64,000 bases of DNA, taken from NCBI GenBank assembly GCA_004794655.1, contig SMMW01000521.1:1084001-1148000 (forward strand), given 5' to 3'. Positions 13,801-28,800 of the stretch are shown one piece after another (positions within the stretch are counted from its first letter, which is position 1; every line of letters begins with the position of its first letter). The notes beneath the pieces are model-generated. The model made no database searches. It saw nothing but the letters and a program-made list of their open reading frames with translations, and was not told the origin of the DNA. Source of the DNA: Marisa cornuarietis (lineage: Eukaryota > Mollusca > Gastropoda > Architaenioglossa > Ampullariidae). The position numbers were made by a program, and so were the translations under genes.

Positions 13801-16800
13801 TCAACAACATTTACTATAAAAATCAATAACTATAAGTAAAACTGAATATCTCTGGTCAGATAATTCTGGTTTCCAGATGTTTAATGCATCAAAAATCTAG
13901 CCGATGACCTGTTTAGAATAATCGCTACTCACATTTGACAATAAGCCTTGCATTCTTGTTATCAGGTCGCCCAATACCATTGTCAGCTACGCATTTAAAG
14001 TTTCCAGTGTCTTGCCTTGTAAGCTCATACACTGTGAGATAGGATTTGGAGCCCTCTGTGCGTTGTTTAGTTTTGCTCATGTCAAAATCTTGCCGAGTCC
14101 AAGTGATCATGTCCTGGACAACAGGTTTTGCATCCACGATGCACTCAAAAAATGCTGTCCCTCCTTCATCCTCCATGACTTTGTTAGTTATGTCAACAAT
14201 GGTGGCTGGATCTTTGTGAGTGAGGGAAAAAAATCATCATGACATCAATCTAATTTGCTATTATTATGTTTCTAGAGGTAATGTTTAATCTTTCCATCAG
14301 TGAATCTAGAATAATAAACACAATGAATGCAAGAAAACACCATGATTCATCAATCATCCTGACCTTACCAGTCATCATCAGCTACTTTGATCTTCAGATA
14401 TAAAATCCCACCTCCTCTGAACAATGGCTTACTGCTCCTTTTCTTACCCCTCCCCCATCACAAAAGGCAGTGAAAAGAATTTTGTGCTGTAAAGACATTT
14501 TAAATAAAACACAACCCTAAAGGTTTTCGTTAGATTTATTACACATAAAAAAATATTTCAGAACACTCAAAGGCAAGTGAGCAATAAACTTTTAAAATCT
14601 ACTTTTCATAAACTGAAAGAGACTCAAATGCAAATATTAGTAATTAAAGATACATTAGTTAAATAGCCTTTGCATGTATTCCCTAATACTTACAACGGAC
14701 ATCGATAGTAAAGTTGAACGTGTTAGACCCTTGTGAATTTTCAGCCTTCATGGTGAAGTTTCCGCGGTCAGCCTTGTTGATGTTATTGATTTGCAGTATT
14801 CCACTGTTGATGGAAAAGCGGGGGATTCTGCTTGGGACCCCCTCACGCAACAGAGTATATGTAACGGTTGTGGGGTTAGCATAGGTTGTAAGGTTTAGAG
14901 TACGACTTTCTCCAGCCGTCATATCTATGTGGGTGGGTATGTCATTTACAAACTCCGGTGAAACTGCACAGCAGGGAAACAAATTCAAAAACTTCAGAAG
15001 ATAGTATGGCTATGTATAAAATGACAATGACAAGTTCTTATGTTAAAAGCATAAAGATCCAAGATGCAGGTACAATCACTAGAAAGTGGTTGCAAGAATG
15101 CTTTGTTCCTTACAGTAAATAAGAATACATCAGTTTCATTAATGTCAGGTCTTGTGGTTAATAAAAAATATTCTGACTAGATAAAAGTTAACTTATGATT
15201 TTTCACAAGGCCTCAAATCAAGGCATGTCACATGTATAACAATTCACACAAAACATACTAAAGCTATATGAAACCTATGAAGCATACAAAACAATAATCA
15301 CTATCTATAAACAATGCATGGTCATAAAGCCAATTCATGTAAACCCAAATTATATAAAATAAAAGCCTGAAAAATTACAAATAAAGGAACTGTAAGCTAT
15401 CTTACACAAGACACTGAGTGTGATGGCATCATTTACAGACAATCCCAGCAGAGTGTTGGTAGCCCGGCAACCATAAACAGCATTGTGGTCAGCAGAAGTT
15501 GGAATGAAATGAAGCACATTTGTAGTGTTTTTTCCCCCGTACTCGGCATCAACCACTCCCCGGTTGACCCCCTGGATTCGTTTTCCAGCCTTGACCCACA
15601 GAATCTCTGCTGCAGGATTGCTAGAGGAACTCACACATGTAAGATTCATGCCGTATCCAGCTCGAGGTTCACTGGTAGATGCCGTGATCACAACAGAGGT
15701 TGGTGGAACTGAAAGTAACCAAAAGATTGTTTGATCTGAAGTTATGATGAATAGTTCAAGTCTTTTGTGAAAAAAATTTTATTTAAGAGGTTAAGAATGA
15801 TATAAGGCAGAACATTTTGAAATAAGTTATGTAATGGGGCAGCTGACAGAAAGCATGAGAACAGACAGTAAAATAAAATAAAAAAAACATTGAATTAAAT
15901 GAAAAACTCCAACCTATCTCCAACTACCACCCTTTCTCTCTTTAAAAAAACAACAAAAACATCCCACAAAAAGTCCCACACAAACTGATGGTCATGAGTA
16001 TTTGGATTTTCACAACAAAACGAGCTATTGTCATGAGATAACTGAGCAGGCAGCAGTACTTGTACTAGTGTAACATTTATTCAATGGATAGAATTGTGGT
16101 TTACTCAAGTATGCAGCCAAACAGCAGAGGCTTTCTGGCAGCCAAGTACATGTACATTGTGTAAATAGGGACACACACTGGATTCTTGGTGCTAGTTGAA
16201 AATCTTTGTTAATCAGCAATTTAGTAGAAGTGTATTGTCTACATGTAACAGGGTGGGACAAGGGTAGCTTGCCCAGGTTCACCACAATAATCAACACAAC
16301 ACTGTCATGGGTTCAGGCTTTACTTGTATGCCAGAGGATAGGTCTGACTAGGCGAAAGCATGTACATCAGATACGCGTTCTCCCAACTGCTTGGTCGGGT
16401 GATGCTCCCACCTCTGCGTTCTCCTTCGAACTGCCTTCCACCCGCCCGCCACTGGCGGTACATCATCCCCTTCCTTCGAGGGTTGGGAGTCAGGTGTGGA
16501 AGTCTTCCCATTGGTTCTTTCGCTCTCGCATTTGTTCACAATACTTCTCTTTCTTTACCTAGCCAATCATGCATCAGTTTACTGGCGAACCATGTGGTGT
16601 CGCTACCCACTCCCTGGCCTATGTATAATCTATCAATCCTGACTAAGCTGACCACCCCCAGGGCGACCCTGTCGCGATGCTTGTCTGGCTTCATTGGTCA
16701 GCACCGACGACCAGTCTGTAGCAATAAAAAAAAACGCTATTGTCCGGGCTAAGTGTACCGGTCTTCCAATTAACAGTCTACCCCCTAGGTGACACTCAGT

Positions 16801-19800
16801 GGTCTTCCTTACATGACTGGACCAGTGTATGTCACCCACCTCTTTATCCCTGTGTGTGTGTGTGCCTGTGTATGTTTGTGCAATGCGTGTCCTACCCCAT
16901 ACTATACACATAAGAAAAGTGCCAGTAAGAAAAACAGAATAGTTGCATGTGTAATTAGTAAAATGTGGTGTACTTAACTACGACACCTTCCCTTCTCCTA
17001 TAGGTTTGTGACAGTTACTTACAAAGCACAGTCAATGTGACACTGTCTTGCAGTGGTGTTGTTGTGGCAGCGTTGGTAGCTGTGCACTTGTAGACGGCCC
17101 CGTTGTCATCTGGATGAGCCACAATGCCAATTTCTGATTGGGCAATGTTTCCAATAACTTTGTACACAGAGTTAGTGATCAGCTGATCATCTACAAAAGA
17201 AATTAATACAGAGAATGTAATTTCTTTTAAATTCTTCTGAGTGAAGGAAGCAAAAAATGACATTAAAATGATGTTCCCTCAGTCCACTGATCATGACAAT
17301 GACAATAACAGTGATGAAATAATCAGGTAAAAAGGCAATGGTAGCAGCTCCAGTGGTGGTCTGGATAAAATTAATGTATTTTATCTCTTTCATCTTCATA
17401 TCACTGACACATGCAGTACCATTTATGAAATCAAACATAATTTATAAAATCTCTTTATATTTAACCACAACAAATATGATTCTCAATAATTTAGAAAGAG
17501 TGATTTAAAAAAAAAGAAACATTTCTAAGGGTCAAGGGTTTACTTGGTATTTTGGTAATAAATTTATGAGAAGGATGCCTAGTTAAAACATTTAAAGAAG
17601 GTCAGAGGCATGTAGACAAAAAGTGAATCACTAAACATAAAATCAAAATGAAAAAAATAACTATGAAAAATCTGTAAAAATAAAAATATTTGTCTCAAAT
17701 CTAAATTGTATTTATTTTTCTTCCTTTTCGCTGTTTAATGTATTCATCCACAGATTCCACCAAAATACATTTAAAGGGAGACAATAAAGATTAATGTCAT
17801 CAAAGGGTCTGATAGCATTATGTTCCCTTCCTTTATGTATAAAGTGCAGGAATGGCGAGACTATTGTCACGTGGTATAATGGAATCTGACAACAGGTAGT
17901 GTCAAGCTACAGAATAAAAAAATAAAACAAAACAATGTGACTGCATGACTGCTACCTCATAAATAATCAAAAGCAATGATCAGTGTTTTGTTTCATGAGC
18001 AGAATTAATCTACAGTCCTTACTTTTGTACCACTTGAGGGTGGCCTCAGGGTTTCCTCCTACTGCAATGCATGTCAGTCGTTCCAGTTCATTAGCCCTAA
18101 TGGATGCCCCTTCAGTGTAACCAGATATTGTCGGCGGATTGGGAGGATCTGTAAATTATAACAACAAATTTGTTGATCACTTCTAACAGCTCTGTGCCGA
18201 AAACTAGTAAGAACAACAGAGAAACATAAAAGTGCTGAAACACAGTTTCACAGTACATAGTTCTATGTGTTTTGCTAATGAGTGCAGCATGAGGCTGGAT
18301 ATGCAAGTACATCCATGTTTGCAGGCTCACACAACACTTCCACTCTGTGGGACTCTGCTAGTGGTGCTTTGATGAGGCCTCTTGTAAGCGTTCAAAGGAG
18401 AGCTATTAAGCCAGTGCTACTCAAACCAAAAATTACATCCTTGTAATTTCTCATCTCAAAAGGGTCCTGCCACTAATAAGCAGACTAAAATATGACAAAA
18501 GTATGTTCATCTATAAGACATTAACAGGCAAGGTCCCCTAGACCTTCTACACTATTTTCTACCAAAATAATAAGAGGGTCTCTCAAACTCGATACTTCCA
18601 TACCAAGAACTGACTTATTCAAGACAAGCCTGAAACATTTAAGTAGCATTGTATGGAACAGCCTTCCTTCACACCTCCAATAAATGGAATCCAGTTTAAA
18701 TATAAGTTTAAAGCAGGACTTTGACACCATCTATATCAAAATCTGATCATTTGCAGAGGCCTTGCACCTGTAACCGGACTGACGGTCGCTACACTTACAC
18801 TGCCCTAGTGCCATAAATCAGTCCGTTCCTCTTTCTTGTCCCAGGGGAGAGGACGGAAGTTCCCAAGGAGAACTTTCTTTCTAAAGTTCTAGCTCTCGTT
18901 AGTCGGGTGCGTATCTCATATACTGCCTCGCGTTGTGTTCTTTTTTTTCCATCTACAGCACCCGCACTTGGCCGACCTTGGAGTCCACAAAAGACCCTGC
19001 TTTTCTCTAAACCAAAAGTGTGTTCTCTGCAGTGTATCTCTCAGCTCGTTGATCTTACTGTGTGTTCTGCTGCTCGACACAATTACAATGGAGGACACAA
19101 TTTCTTTCTCTCTACTGATTCTCATTCGTCTCGTTCATACGATGAGGACACATACATCATGCTAGCATACGGACTAAGACGCTTACACTGATAAGTAAGT
19201 TCAGAGACATAAATTTTATTTACATTATACACACCTATAACTACTAATATTCCTATCTTAACTAACCTACATAACTAAATCCTAACACCTAACTCCCTGG
19301 GGTGGGGGAAAGAGGGGGTGGAGCAACGACGATACTTCTCTCGCACTCGAGGGTGGGGGGGGGACAGGGATGGGGTGGTCTGGGTGACGAGAGCCTCTTT
19401 TCAGCGGACCAAGCTACCTTGCGGTAGGCTTGATACTTCTCTCGCACCTCGAACCACCAGTTTACTGCTCGTCCAAGCAGGACCAGTCACCTTTCAACAA
19501 ACAGGTCAAGAGACCGACTTTTCTCTGGTATTTATACTGGAATAGCTGGGTGCTAAGTCACCCGTTGTGTGGTCAGCCTGCCTTGCGATGCTCCGCTCGC
19601 GCGACCAAGCGTGGGGTGGAAGTGGGTGCGGGGTAGAAGGGAGAAAGCACCGTCAGCGGTACAAGCTGCCTAGCGCTCCCGCTACACACCCAATAAAACG
19701 GCCATTACAAACAATTAAAAAATGAACAGGTACCATGTTACTTACTCAATAGTCCAAAAATCCCTGTCAAATTAGATATTTGCTCCTATTCATTGTACAT

Positions 19801-22800
19801 ATTCTAATTTTCCCTCTTGTTGTTTTCATGGCTTTGTTTTGTTGTAATGTTTCTGTTTCCTTTCCTTAGATTGAGTGCTAGATGTAAAAATACATTACTT
19901 TTGCTTATTCTGTTACTCTTGCAAATAAAGATTTGTAATTTGTCATTAGCTAGGTTCTTCTTTCCTAATTCAGACTTGCTTTGGTTCTCCCATACTGAAA
20001 TTGTTCCTTTACATACAAGTCTCTATGTACAAACTTGACATCTAATTAGAAGCCAGTCTAGCTGATGACATTTGTACTGCATATTTACGCACCCCACTCC
20101 ATGTGCAGATTACAAGTGGGACCACATGACCTGTCCTGTCCATGATGGGGCATGAATTGCAATACACAGGACATGAGGACCAGCTTATAAGGGGATTAAA
20201 GGTAGGACATCAATTCCAGCTCGATCAGCTCTGCATTTTTCGAACTCTCGTTCTAAAACCTTGTCTTCATCACCTTATTAAAATGGTAATATGGTAGTCC
20301 CATGAAGCTTTGTTCATTGCGCAGTGAGGGGTTGGATTCTCATTTCAGGACCAGCTTTTTTGTGAGCGCAGTGCCCATCTTCACTCCCTCACCATCCCCA
20401 ACCCTCTAAGGAGTCTGTTAAGCATTTCACAGTTGAGTCAACTGGGAGAAGTACACATCACAAAGGCACTGAACCACAAATGCACCTTGGAATTCAGATA
20501 CTGTTGCTCTAACCAGCAGGTTAAATGCTTTCTCTCATCACTTTATGCATTTACTTAAAAATATGTTAGGTATACATAGTTTAAATTTTATCTTATAGCT
20601 CTGCAGTGTTGCTTTATTCTAAACAAAAACTACCTGTTTAGAGGATAAGACCTCAAATTCTACAAATGTGATTACTTACAGAGGACACTTAGTGTTACTG
20701 TGTCTGCTACTGTTTGTCCAACATCATTTGTTGCCTGACATGTGTAGATGACGTTGTGTTCCTGATGTGACAATGTCACACTGACTGTTGACCGAGTCAC
20801 ATAACCTCCCAGCGAAGACACCTCATAGCTTTGCGACACTTCTCCAGTAGGGATCTGACGACCACGTGCAAACCATGTGATAGTTGAACGTGGATTGCTG
20901 TTTGAAGATGCACAGGTCAGTGTGACTGTCTCCCCAGCGCGAAGTGGTCCATCGCCTCCAGAGATGGTGACTCTCTGTGGGGGAACTGTTTGTAGGGAAG
21001 GTAAAGCAAAAATAATAATGTGTCTATGAAATTACATAATATACCGTTTAAATACTGTTAAATTATTATGAGACGGCTGACCTGGCGGTCCCTTAAAGTC
21101 TGTCACACAAACAAACACTCTTTTGTATCTTGCTCTCATCTGATAAAATCATCAAAGTAGTAAAAATAAAGCTATTAACCTCCTTGGTATCAACACCCTT
21201 AGAATTTTATATTAAACAGTTAGCCCTGAGCATCACTTGCATGAACTTGATTTAACTGGAGATAAAGCACCAAGTCTCACTAAGGCTCTGGATTAATTAA
21301 TTAAAGACCAGGAAGTTGAAAAAGCAAAATACAGAGTGGATCTGAAATGCATAATGGTGTCTTACATGATATATGACAGGGTATGAAGGTACCCAACAAA
21401 GCATGTGATACCAGAATTTTGTTAGCGCTTTACGCTGTGCCAACAGCTATAAGGCTAAATCACACCAAGAAATGGGTAGTGATACATTCAAAGGTTAGGA
21501 AACCAAACCCCTAGATTTCTGAGTAAAAACGTACTTATTAATAAAAACCATCATAAGGGAAAAGGCTAATATAAAACAGCAGGCAATATGTAAAAATGGG
21601 GTATTGTGGCCTACAGGGCCACCATTAACCCCAGAATTTAAACTAAAATCTAACAGAACACAAAAACATTAAATCCAATGAAAACGCCCTAGCCTCTTTA
21701 AAGATGAAAAAATTAGCTGACGATGGGAGGGATCTAAACAAGGAAAACAAAGAATTTACTCTAAAAAATTGCTGGAAGATACTTGGGAGACCAGGTTAAG
21801 TAATTAAAACGTGCAACAGTGAAAATTTTTAGCACCAGGGACAAACAGGTGGGGGTTCACCTAATATAAGGTGGGAATTCCTGGCATAGGTATGTTCTAT
21901 TCGAAGTCATGTGATATAAAAAAAACTCATAGATAAACACTTACAGTGAACTGTCAAAGTAACACTTGCAGTCAGGGGGGCACTTGTCACCAGGTTGTTT
22001 ACCTCACACCTGTACTCCATGCTGTTGTCCACAGACATGGCAGTAAAAATGTATTCATTGATAGCTTGGTTCCCTCCACTTGTAAAAGAGGAGTCAACTC
22101 TTTCATTGTCCCGGTACCAGACAACCGTACCAAGAGGGTTACCTCCTCTAGATGTGCATGTGAGATGAAGGGTGTCGTTGGTTCGGACCACCTGCCCACT
22201 GGTGTAGCCAGTAATGGATGGAGGTCCAGGTGGATCTGGAATAGACATCATTTTTAGGTCAAGGCAAACTGCAAATAATTTCAATGAATAATATACACTG
22301 AAACATGTGAGTACAAGTTGTATTAAGTTCCCTAGGTATAAAGTACACAAATCAGCATTCTTTATCATATTTAAAGCTAGCAAATCAAAATAATAAAAAA
22401 GCTAATAAATCTTAAATACTATGCATAATTGTACTGCACTGATCTGATTTTCAGCAGGGGAGGGGGGGGGGAGTTTGCTGCACTTATCGGGAATTGAACC
22501 AGTGTGCTCTCAGTTCAGATGTGAGCGCTCTAATCACTCGGCCATCCACTTCCCCTACTCCAGAAAAGGCACATGTGCATCTTATTTTTTTCTATCTTAT
22601 CCATAATGAAAATATGAAATGGAGTCTAACATAGTTCAAATGCAGTTAAAAAAAAAAACAAACGCCCAACAGAATACTGCAGTTGAAGCACTCACACAAA
22701 ATGCTGATCTGTACTACAGTGGAAAGTGACATTCCCCGCATTGCATCGTTTCTTGCTTGACATCGATATACAGCATCATTTTCATTGTTTCCATACAGGG

Positions 22801-25800
22801 TGAGAGACAAGATACTTCTGGCATTGACACGCTTGTCACCAAAGATTGGCTCGGTTTGGTAATCCACATTCTGTACCACTTTTTGATTGTTGCGATACCA
22901 CTCAATCTCTGCAGCTGGACGTCCATTACGGGCTTCGCACACAAGCTGCAGTGACCGATGCGTATGGGGCACCTCCACTACTGACCCATTTGCATATCCT
23001 TGTATAATGGGGGGATCACAGGGCACTGTCAACAATAATTAACATGAAGGTAAAAATGAGGATGGTATAATGATTACAAGACAGAAACAATAATCCCTCA
23101 TGGATATACAAAACAATCCATGCATGTGCAATGTATGTATATAGTATGTATATGGGTGGGGTTCACATAGAAGAGACCTGTTCTACCTGTAGGCAACAAA
23201 TGATTATATATCAAGGGAAAAGAAATGAAAGCCACCTTCTCACCCAGAACAGTCAGGTATGCTGATGCTGTAAGTCGAGGATCAGTAGGGCCTCCAGGAG
23301 TTACCTGACACTGGAATTCCGAGTCATCGGACAGCTGAGCATTAACAATCATAAGATTGTATTCCTGGGGGTTATTACCAATGATAGAGTATGTTGGATA
23401 ACCAGGAATATCACGGTCATAACCTGGAATAAAATTATATCAGAGGTGATTAATACTAGTAAATTGTGTGTGTGCATGCTCACTATACTAAAATTAAGGA
23501 CGCACTTGACCAATGATCAATAAAAATTTTTGGGCTAGGGATGGAGTTTGAGGTTGGATTAGCAGTAAGGGTAGTATAATGATAGATTGGAGGTTGGGTT
23601 AAACTATAAGGTGATAAGGGGATGAGTGTGCTAATCATACAACTAGAAATATTGGAAATTTTTCTCGATGGCTTATAGTTAGGAGACTGGAAAAGTGATA
23701 TTTTTTATGACAGGTATGACTGTAACAGAGTTATGTGTTGAAGTTTCCCATTGGGTGAAGGGGAATCAGTTTTTGGTAAAGACTGTTTTGATCAAATAAG
23801 ATTGTCTCTCTTGTATGGATTTTTTTGTGCTTAATTTTATTATTGCTGTTTTGTATAGTTTTTCTATCTATGATGTGTAAAAGAATGGATAAAGGGGTGT
23901 AAGTAAAAAATGCATCATTTCTAATGTAATATCAATGTTACCCATGAGATAGCAGATTTCCTTCCACCAGCTGCCACTATAAAACATGAAAACTTTGTGC
24001 CTTATCTTTTGGGGCACTCAGTAGTGTAGTGGTAAAAACACTCGCTAGTCAACACTGCAGTAGACCCTGGGTTCAGGTCTAATCTCAGGACACTCTGTGT
24101 GACAGTGGTAACACCTGTTCGAAGGCTGGCCACTGGGGGTTTTCTCCCCCTTCCTCTTCCCTCAGCTGAAATAATTGCTAGATGGAAGTACCTTCCAGCC
24201 AAGCCAACCAACTTCATCATTCTGGGGTGCCTGGTTGGGTAATGGTTAAAACACTTGCTTATTACCACTGCAGTGAGAGGTCATGGGCTTAGATCTTGTC
24301 TCAGGACACGCTCTGTAGGGTGTTTAGGTAACACCTATATTCACGTGGCCAGCCATTGGGTTTTCTCTGGGTACTTTTGTTCCTTCCCTTGTAGCACAAA
24401 ATCACCTCTAGGTGAAGTACTTTCCTACCAAACCAACCAAAAACTTTTCTTTTTTATCTTGTTTTTTTCTGGGTGTGGCCATGGGTATAACTACTGGCTT
24501 TTAATGTGGGCACATATAGGCAAATCCTGGGTAAGGTTGGTGTTGAACGAGGTACTTTTTATGCTTTGTAATTGATTCTGAGTTGTATCCTTTGAAACGT
24601 GTTTTTGCTGTGAAAGCATATTTGCTAGTTTGTCAGATGTTGGTTTCAATTTATTCTATTACCCACTGAGAATTTGTGAAGTTTTTGAACAATACCATTT
24701 TGAGTGTAGTTGCATGGGTGGGTAAGCAGCAATTTATCAAGGAGATATTTTTGGATGAAGCAGCAATTTATCGATGGGATAGATTTCACTTACTTGTGCA
24801 GCTAGTGTTATCCTGTAAGCTGCACAGCTAAATGTTTGATATGGAAGATCACATAGTTGCATGCCAGTTTGATCTTTGTTCTTTCTCTATCTGTATTGAT
24901 GGTACAATGTACACGAGTGGTAGTAAATGGACAAGTTAGTTTGCTGTACAGTTTGTGCATATATTAATTAGGCATATCAGTAGCCATGATTTCAAAAAAA
25001 AATTATTGTGAAATTGTGAGTGTTTGATGTTTTTCAGGACTGCCTGTTCATTTCTTTTCTCCCTTCTTCATTCCTTTTCTTCATCTTTTCATCTTTCCAT
25101 TCTGGGTTTAACTTTCTGTTACTATGCCTTTACTTTGGTATGTTCAGTCATAATATTCAGTCAACAATCTAAATGTAATCAGGGTACCAATGTGTGTGGA
25201 TGACAGTAGTGATATTTGAATTTGGGAATGGGATTCTAATTGTATGATGTTTTGCCAGTATTATGAGCTCGTTCTTTATAGTTCACACCTGCAAACGAGA
25301 ACATCTTCACAGCTCTGTAGCTCAATTGTTTCATTACACCCATATTGAATGAGCTGTTCTATGTGACATCAATGTTCTTCACAGTTACCAGAAGAAAAAC
25401 TGATTCTCAATAATTATAAGTGTCACCTGGTTTGTCTCTGGCAAGATATGTTAACAGCCACAGACTAAATTTAGAAATAAAAGTGATAATATGTTCTCAG
25501 ATGAATGATGGCTGACAATTGCTAATCCCCATCTGAAGTATTATCCCTAAATGATAATGAAGATAATTATCAAGTAACACCAGTAAACACCACTGAAACA
25601 AATTCATCACGTCCACCACATTGTTCATCAGAATCATGATCATTTTCCAAGCACATGACTATCTAGAACTTATTTTTGTGTATCTACCAAGCATCAGTAA
25701 CAAGTAGAATCTGGGACAAAACAAACTTAGGAAAGCCCACTCAGCATTGCATCCTTTCTGTGGGGTGCAACAAGGAATATGTAAATGCTGCAGCAAATGA

Positions 25801-28800
25801 TCACAGCAGGGACCATCATAAACTGGACTCCTGGTACTCTGACAATATCAATGCTTAGCCTCTCAGAATGTAGTAAGCTGTTAGGTCTTGATGAACCCTT
25901 TGAAAGCTAAGATCCAGAAAAACAAAGTCAATGATGATGATGATGATGATGATGTCCATTTACAATGCGCAGGTATCCATACAGAAGAATGACCGATTAT
26001 ACTGAATTTCTTAATGACAGCAAGATATTTACTTAAGCTTGTTGCTTATTTTATTACTTCTTTTTGGTAAAAGGCATCCACCTACACATCCACTGGCTTT
26101 CAGCCAATAAACATTAAAACAACTTTACACAAAGCTGAAATTATATGCTTTTCCTTTTCCAGTTAATCATGACACCAGCAAGTTCATTTGGAAAAGCCTT
26201 GTTCAAGGAGTTAAACTGGAAAAATTCATTTGCCACCAGTCCACCTTATACACAGTCCATGGTGAATTTAGGGAGTGTAAAGCTGCAGTGAGACTGCAAC
26301 AGCTGGAAGAAATGATTTGCCAGGCTTTTTTTTAGTTTTCATTTGCTTGAGGCTGTTTTTTTTTATTAGAAGTTAAAGTCCCAAAGCTCCCTTAGACATT
26401 TCAAATTTCTGAAGGAAAGAATTCAACAGCCAACACATAGCAAATGGAGTTCTGCAGTTCCTATGAGCTTTTCAAGACTGCATGCAGTCTATGTGTAAAA
26501 GATAGAACACACACACATATATATATATAACAGGTTCACATTTCACACTCTGTGTGAAGAATTACTAGATGGCAGCCCTATAATCAGGAGCCATTTAAGG
26601 AGCATCACCTACCTAGTGCAAAGCCATCCTTTACCCACTGAATGCGGCCTACACGGTCCTGTACAATGCACTTGAGCAACACCTGGTTGCCCTGAACAAC
26701 AGAGGTGTTCTGGGGCCTCTCCAGGAAATGCTGTGCTCCCATAGCAACTGGAAAAAAAAAGTCAGATTTATGTCATGCATGGTGAGCATCTCTGCACATG
26801 GTTTTAACCTGCTTCATTACGACACAGACATTGTACTCTCTTGAGATAAAACAGGTCTATACCCTACCTCTGTTTCACCATCAACATATAAGAATTGTTT
26901 TGAGTATATCTCTTAAATTTATCTCCCATATAAACACTGGAGTCCAGCGACACAAGATAAAGGTTTCAAACGTTTTTAACCCTATCAGCTGGTACTGGTG
27001 TTGTTTGAATTTTTTTGTTATTTGTTCTAATCTTAAAATGGCATAAAATTTTAAACATGCAAATGTGGATTTATTTTTCTATAAACCTAGAATATTCAGT
27101 AAGTGACAGTCTGTGCAAGCAAATGTAACTGAACCCTCCAAATCTCTCCTCCCTCTCCAAAAAACCCCATCTCTAAATCTCCACTTAGATCTGTTTTGTG
27201 TAAAACCAAAAATTAATACAAATTGTGAGAGGAAGACTAACTGACCAGCCATGTGGTCTTTAAGATAAAATAGGTGAGGTGCAGAAAAAAGTAACGAAAC
27301 TGTTTTTATTTAAGAATAGAGTAGACCAAAGACAATAAGGGAGTTGCAAGCAGGCTAGTTTTTAGGATTGCAGCAAAATACACATTCATGTGCAGGAACT
27401 AAATAAAGGCATCACTATTCACTGGGCACATGAATGTTCTGCACGCTTCTTGGCCACAGACTTCAAGATATTATCAACTGGTCAACGGAAGTCCAGGGGA
27501 AAAGTCATTTTTGCTGATCCTGTATGGCGCATGATAAGACCTATAAGATCACAACTACTGGATGGTCTGACACCAGAAAAAACACAATGCTGATCGACCG
27601 CATCTCATCTGCTGCCTCAGTTTCCTGGGTGATACAGGCTTTGGAGCACTCCTGAGACAAAACCCACCCCACTCCCATCTGCCCTGGGAATTCTGGGAAA
27701 GCTTGAAGATGTGATCAAAGGGTTGAACTTAAGTGTCAAACCTAAGAGATTTGTAATCCGCATGTCTAAGTTTGTATTCAAAAATAATTTATTTGGGAGA
27801 AAAGTATTATTTTGCCCAATACATTTATAGTTTCTTTGCCTCTCTGACATACACATGGAGAAAAAAAATCAGTGTTTATGTAATCTGGATTCAGGATGGG
27901 TTACTGTGGGTATAAACCAAAATAACTGTCCTGTGTTACCATAATTTCTCAAAATAATGATAAATTAAAAAAGATAAAATGAATCAACCATATTCAGGTA
28001 TATCTATAAATGCAATGAAAAACTGTATTTATGACATCTATTTATGTTCCTGGTGGTTTCCATAATAATCCCAGCTTTTGCCCTCATAGGTCAAGGACAT
28101 CTAGTTTGGCATAAATGTGTAACATGGATCCCCTACGAGCCATATTCTTGGTATGTTACTTCCTCTCCTTACTCTTCCAGACATCTATTCTTTGCCAAAA
28201 TATATACCACCTGGAGGTGTGAAAGTACACACCAAATGTCAGTCTTTGTTAGCCTGTTTACACACATAAGGCAGTCCACATGGAACTGCTAAAAAGCAGC
28301 CAAAAATAAAACAGTATGTCTGGGCTGAACGACCTTTGCTCCAGAGCGAGTTCACTTCCCTCCTTGGTTAGCCTCAGGCTTTAATGCATGCTGTCTTGGT
28401 TGCACCCCTTTATCACATGGCTGGAGATGGCATTCTGACAACTTGGGCTGAGTTCCACAAGAGAGGGAAGAGGCGTCTGCCGCCATGCTAGGCCCAGGAA
28501 AGTGGGGGGGGGGGAGGCGCAGGAACATAACACTCAGAATGGCTTCTCCAGAGTACAGGCAAATACCCCAGCTCAGGAAACTGTTTGGATACTTTCAGTA
28601 GCTGAGCAGACATGATGCAAACTGCTGTTTGCTTTTATTCTCTATACACATTTCGTTACACACATCTCAAGCTCAAAAACAAGATATGACGCAGTAATTG
28701 GACTAAGACTTCTCGGCCACTAAAAAGAAAAGTCAGGACCATACAATAGGCACTAAGGTGAGAGGTATCCTTTAAGCAATTTCTCTGTCTTCTAACACTT

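Noticed and set aside
16246..16800. Solo LTR beginning TGTAACAGGG
   Set aside because: I could not find a matching end, a primer-binding site or a target duplication, so it is listed only as an unassigned GC-rich block.
21946..22257. Plus-strand open frame of 103 codons over nephrin exon 5
   Set aside because: Antisense shadow of a well-supported Ig exon. The same applies to plus-strand frames at 15485-15734, 14012-14242 and 22757-22954.
22468..22558. A working tRNA gene
   Set aside because: A- and B-box-like words are present but the acceptor and anticodon stems do not pair properly, so a SINE head is the better reading.
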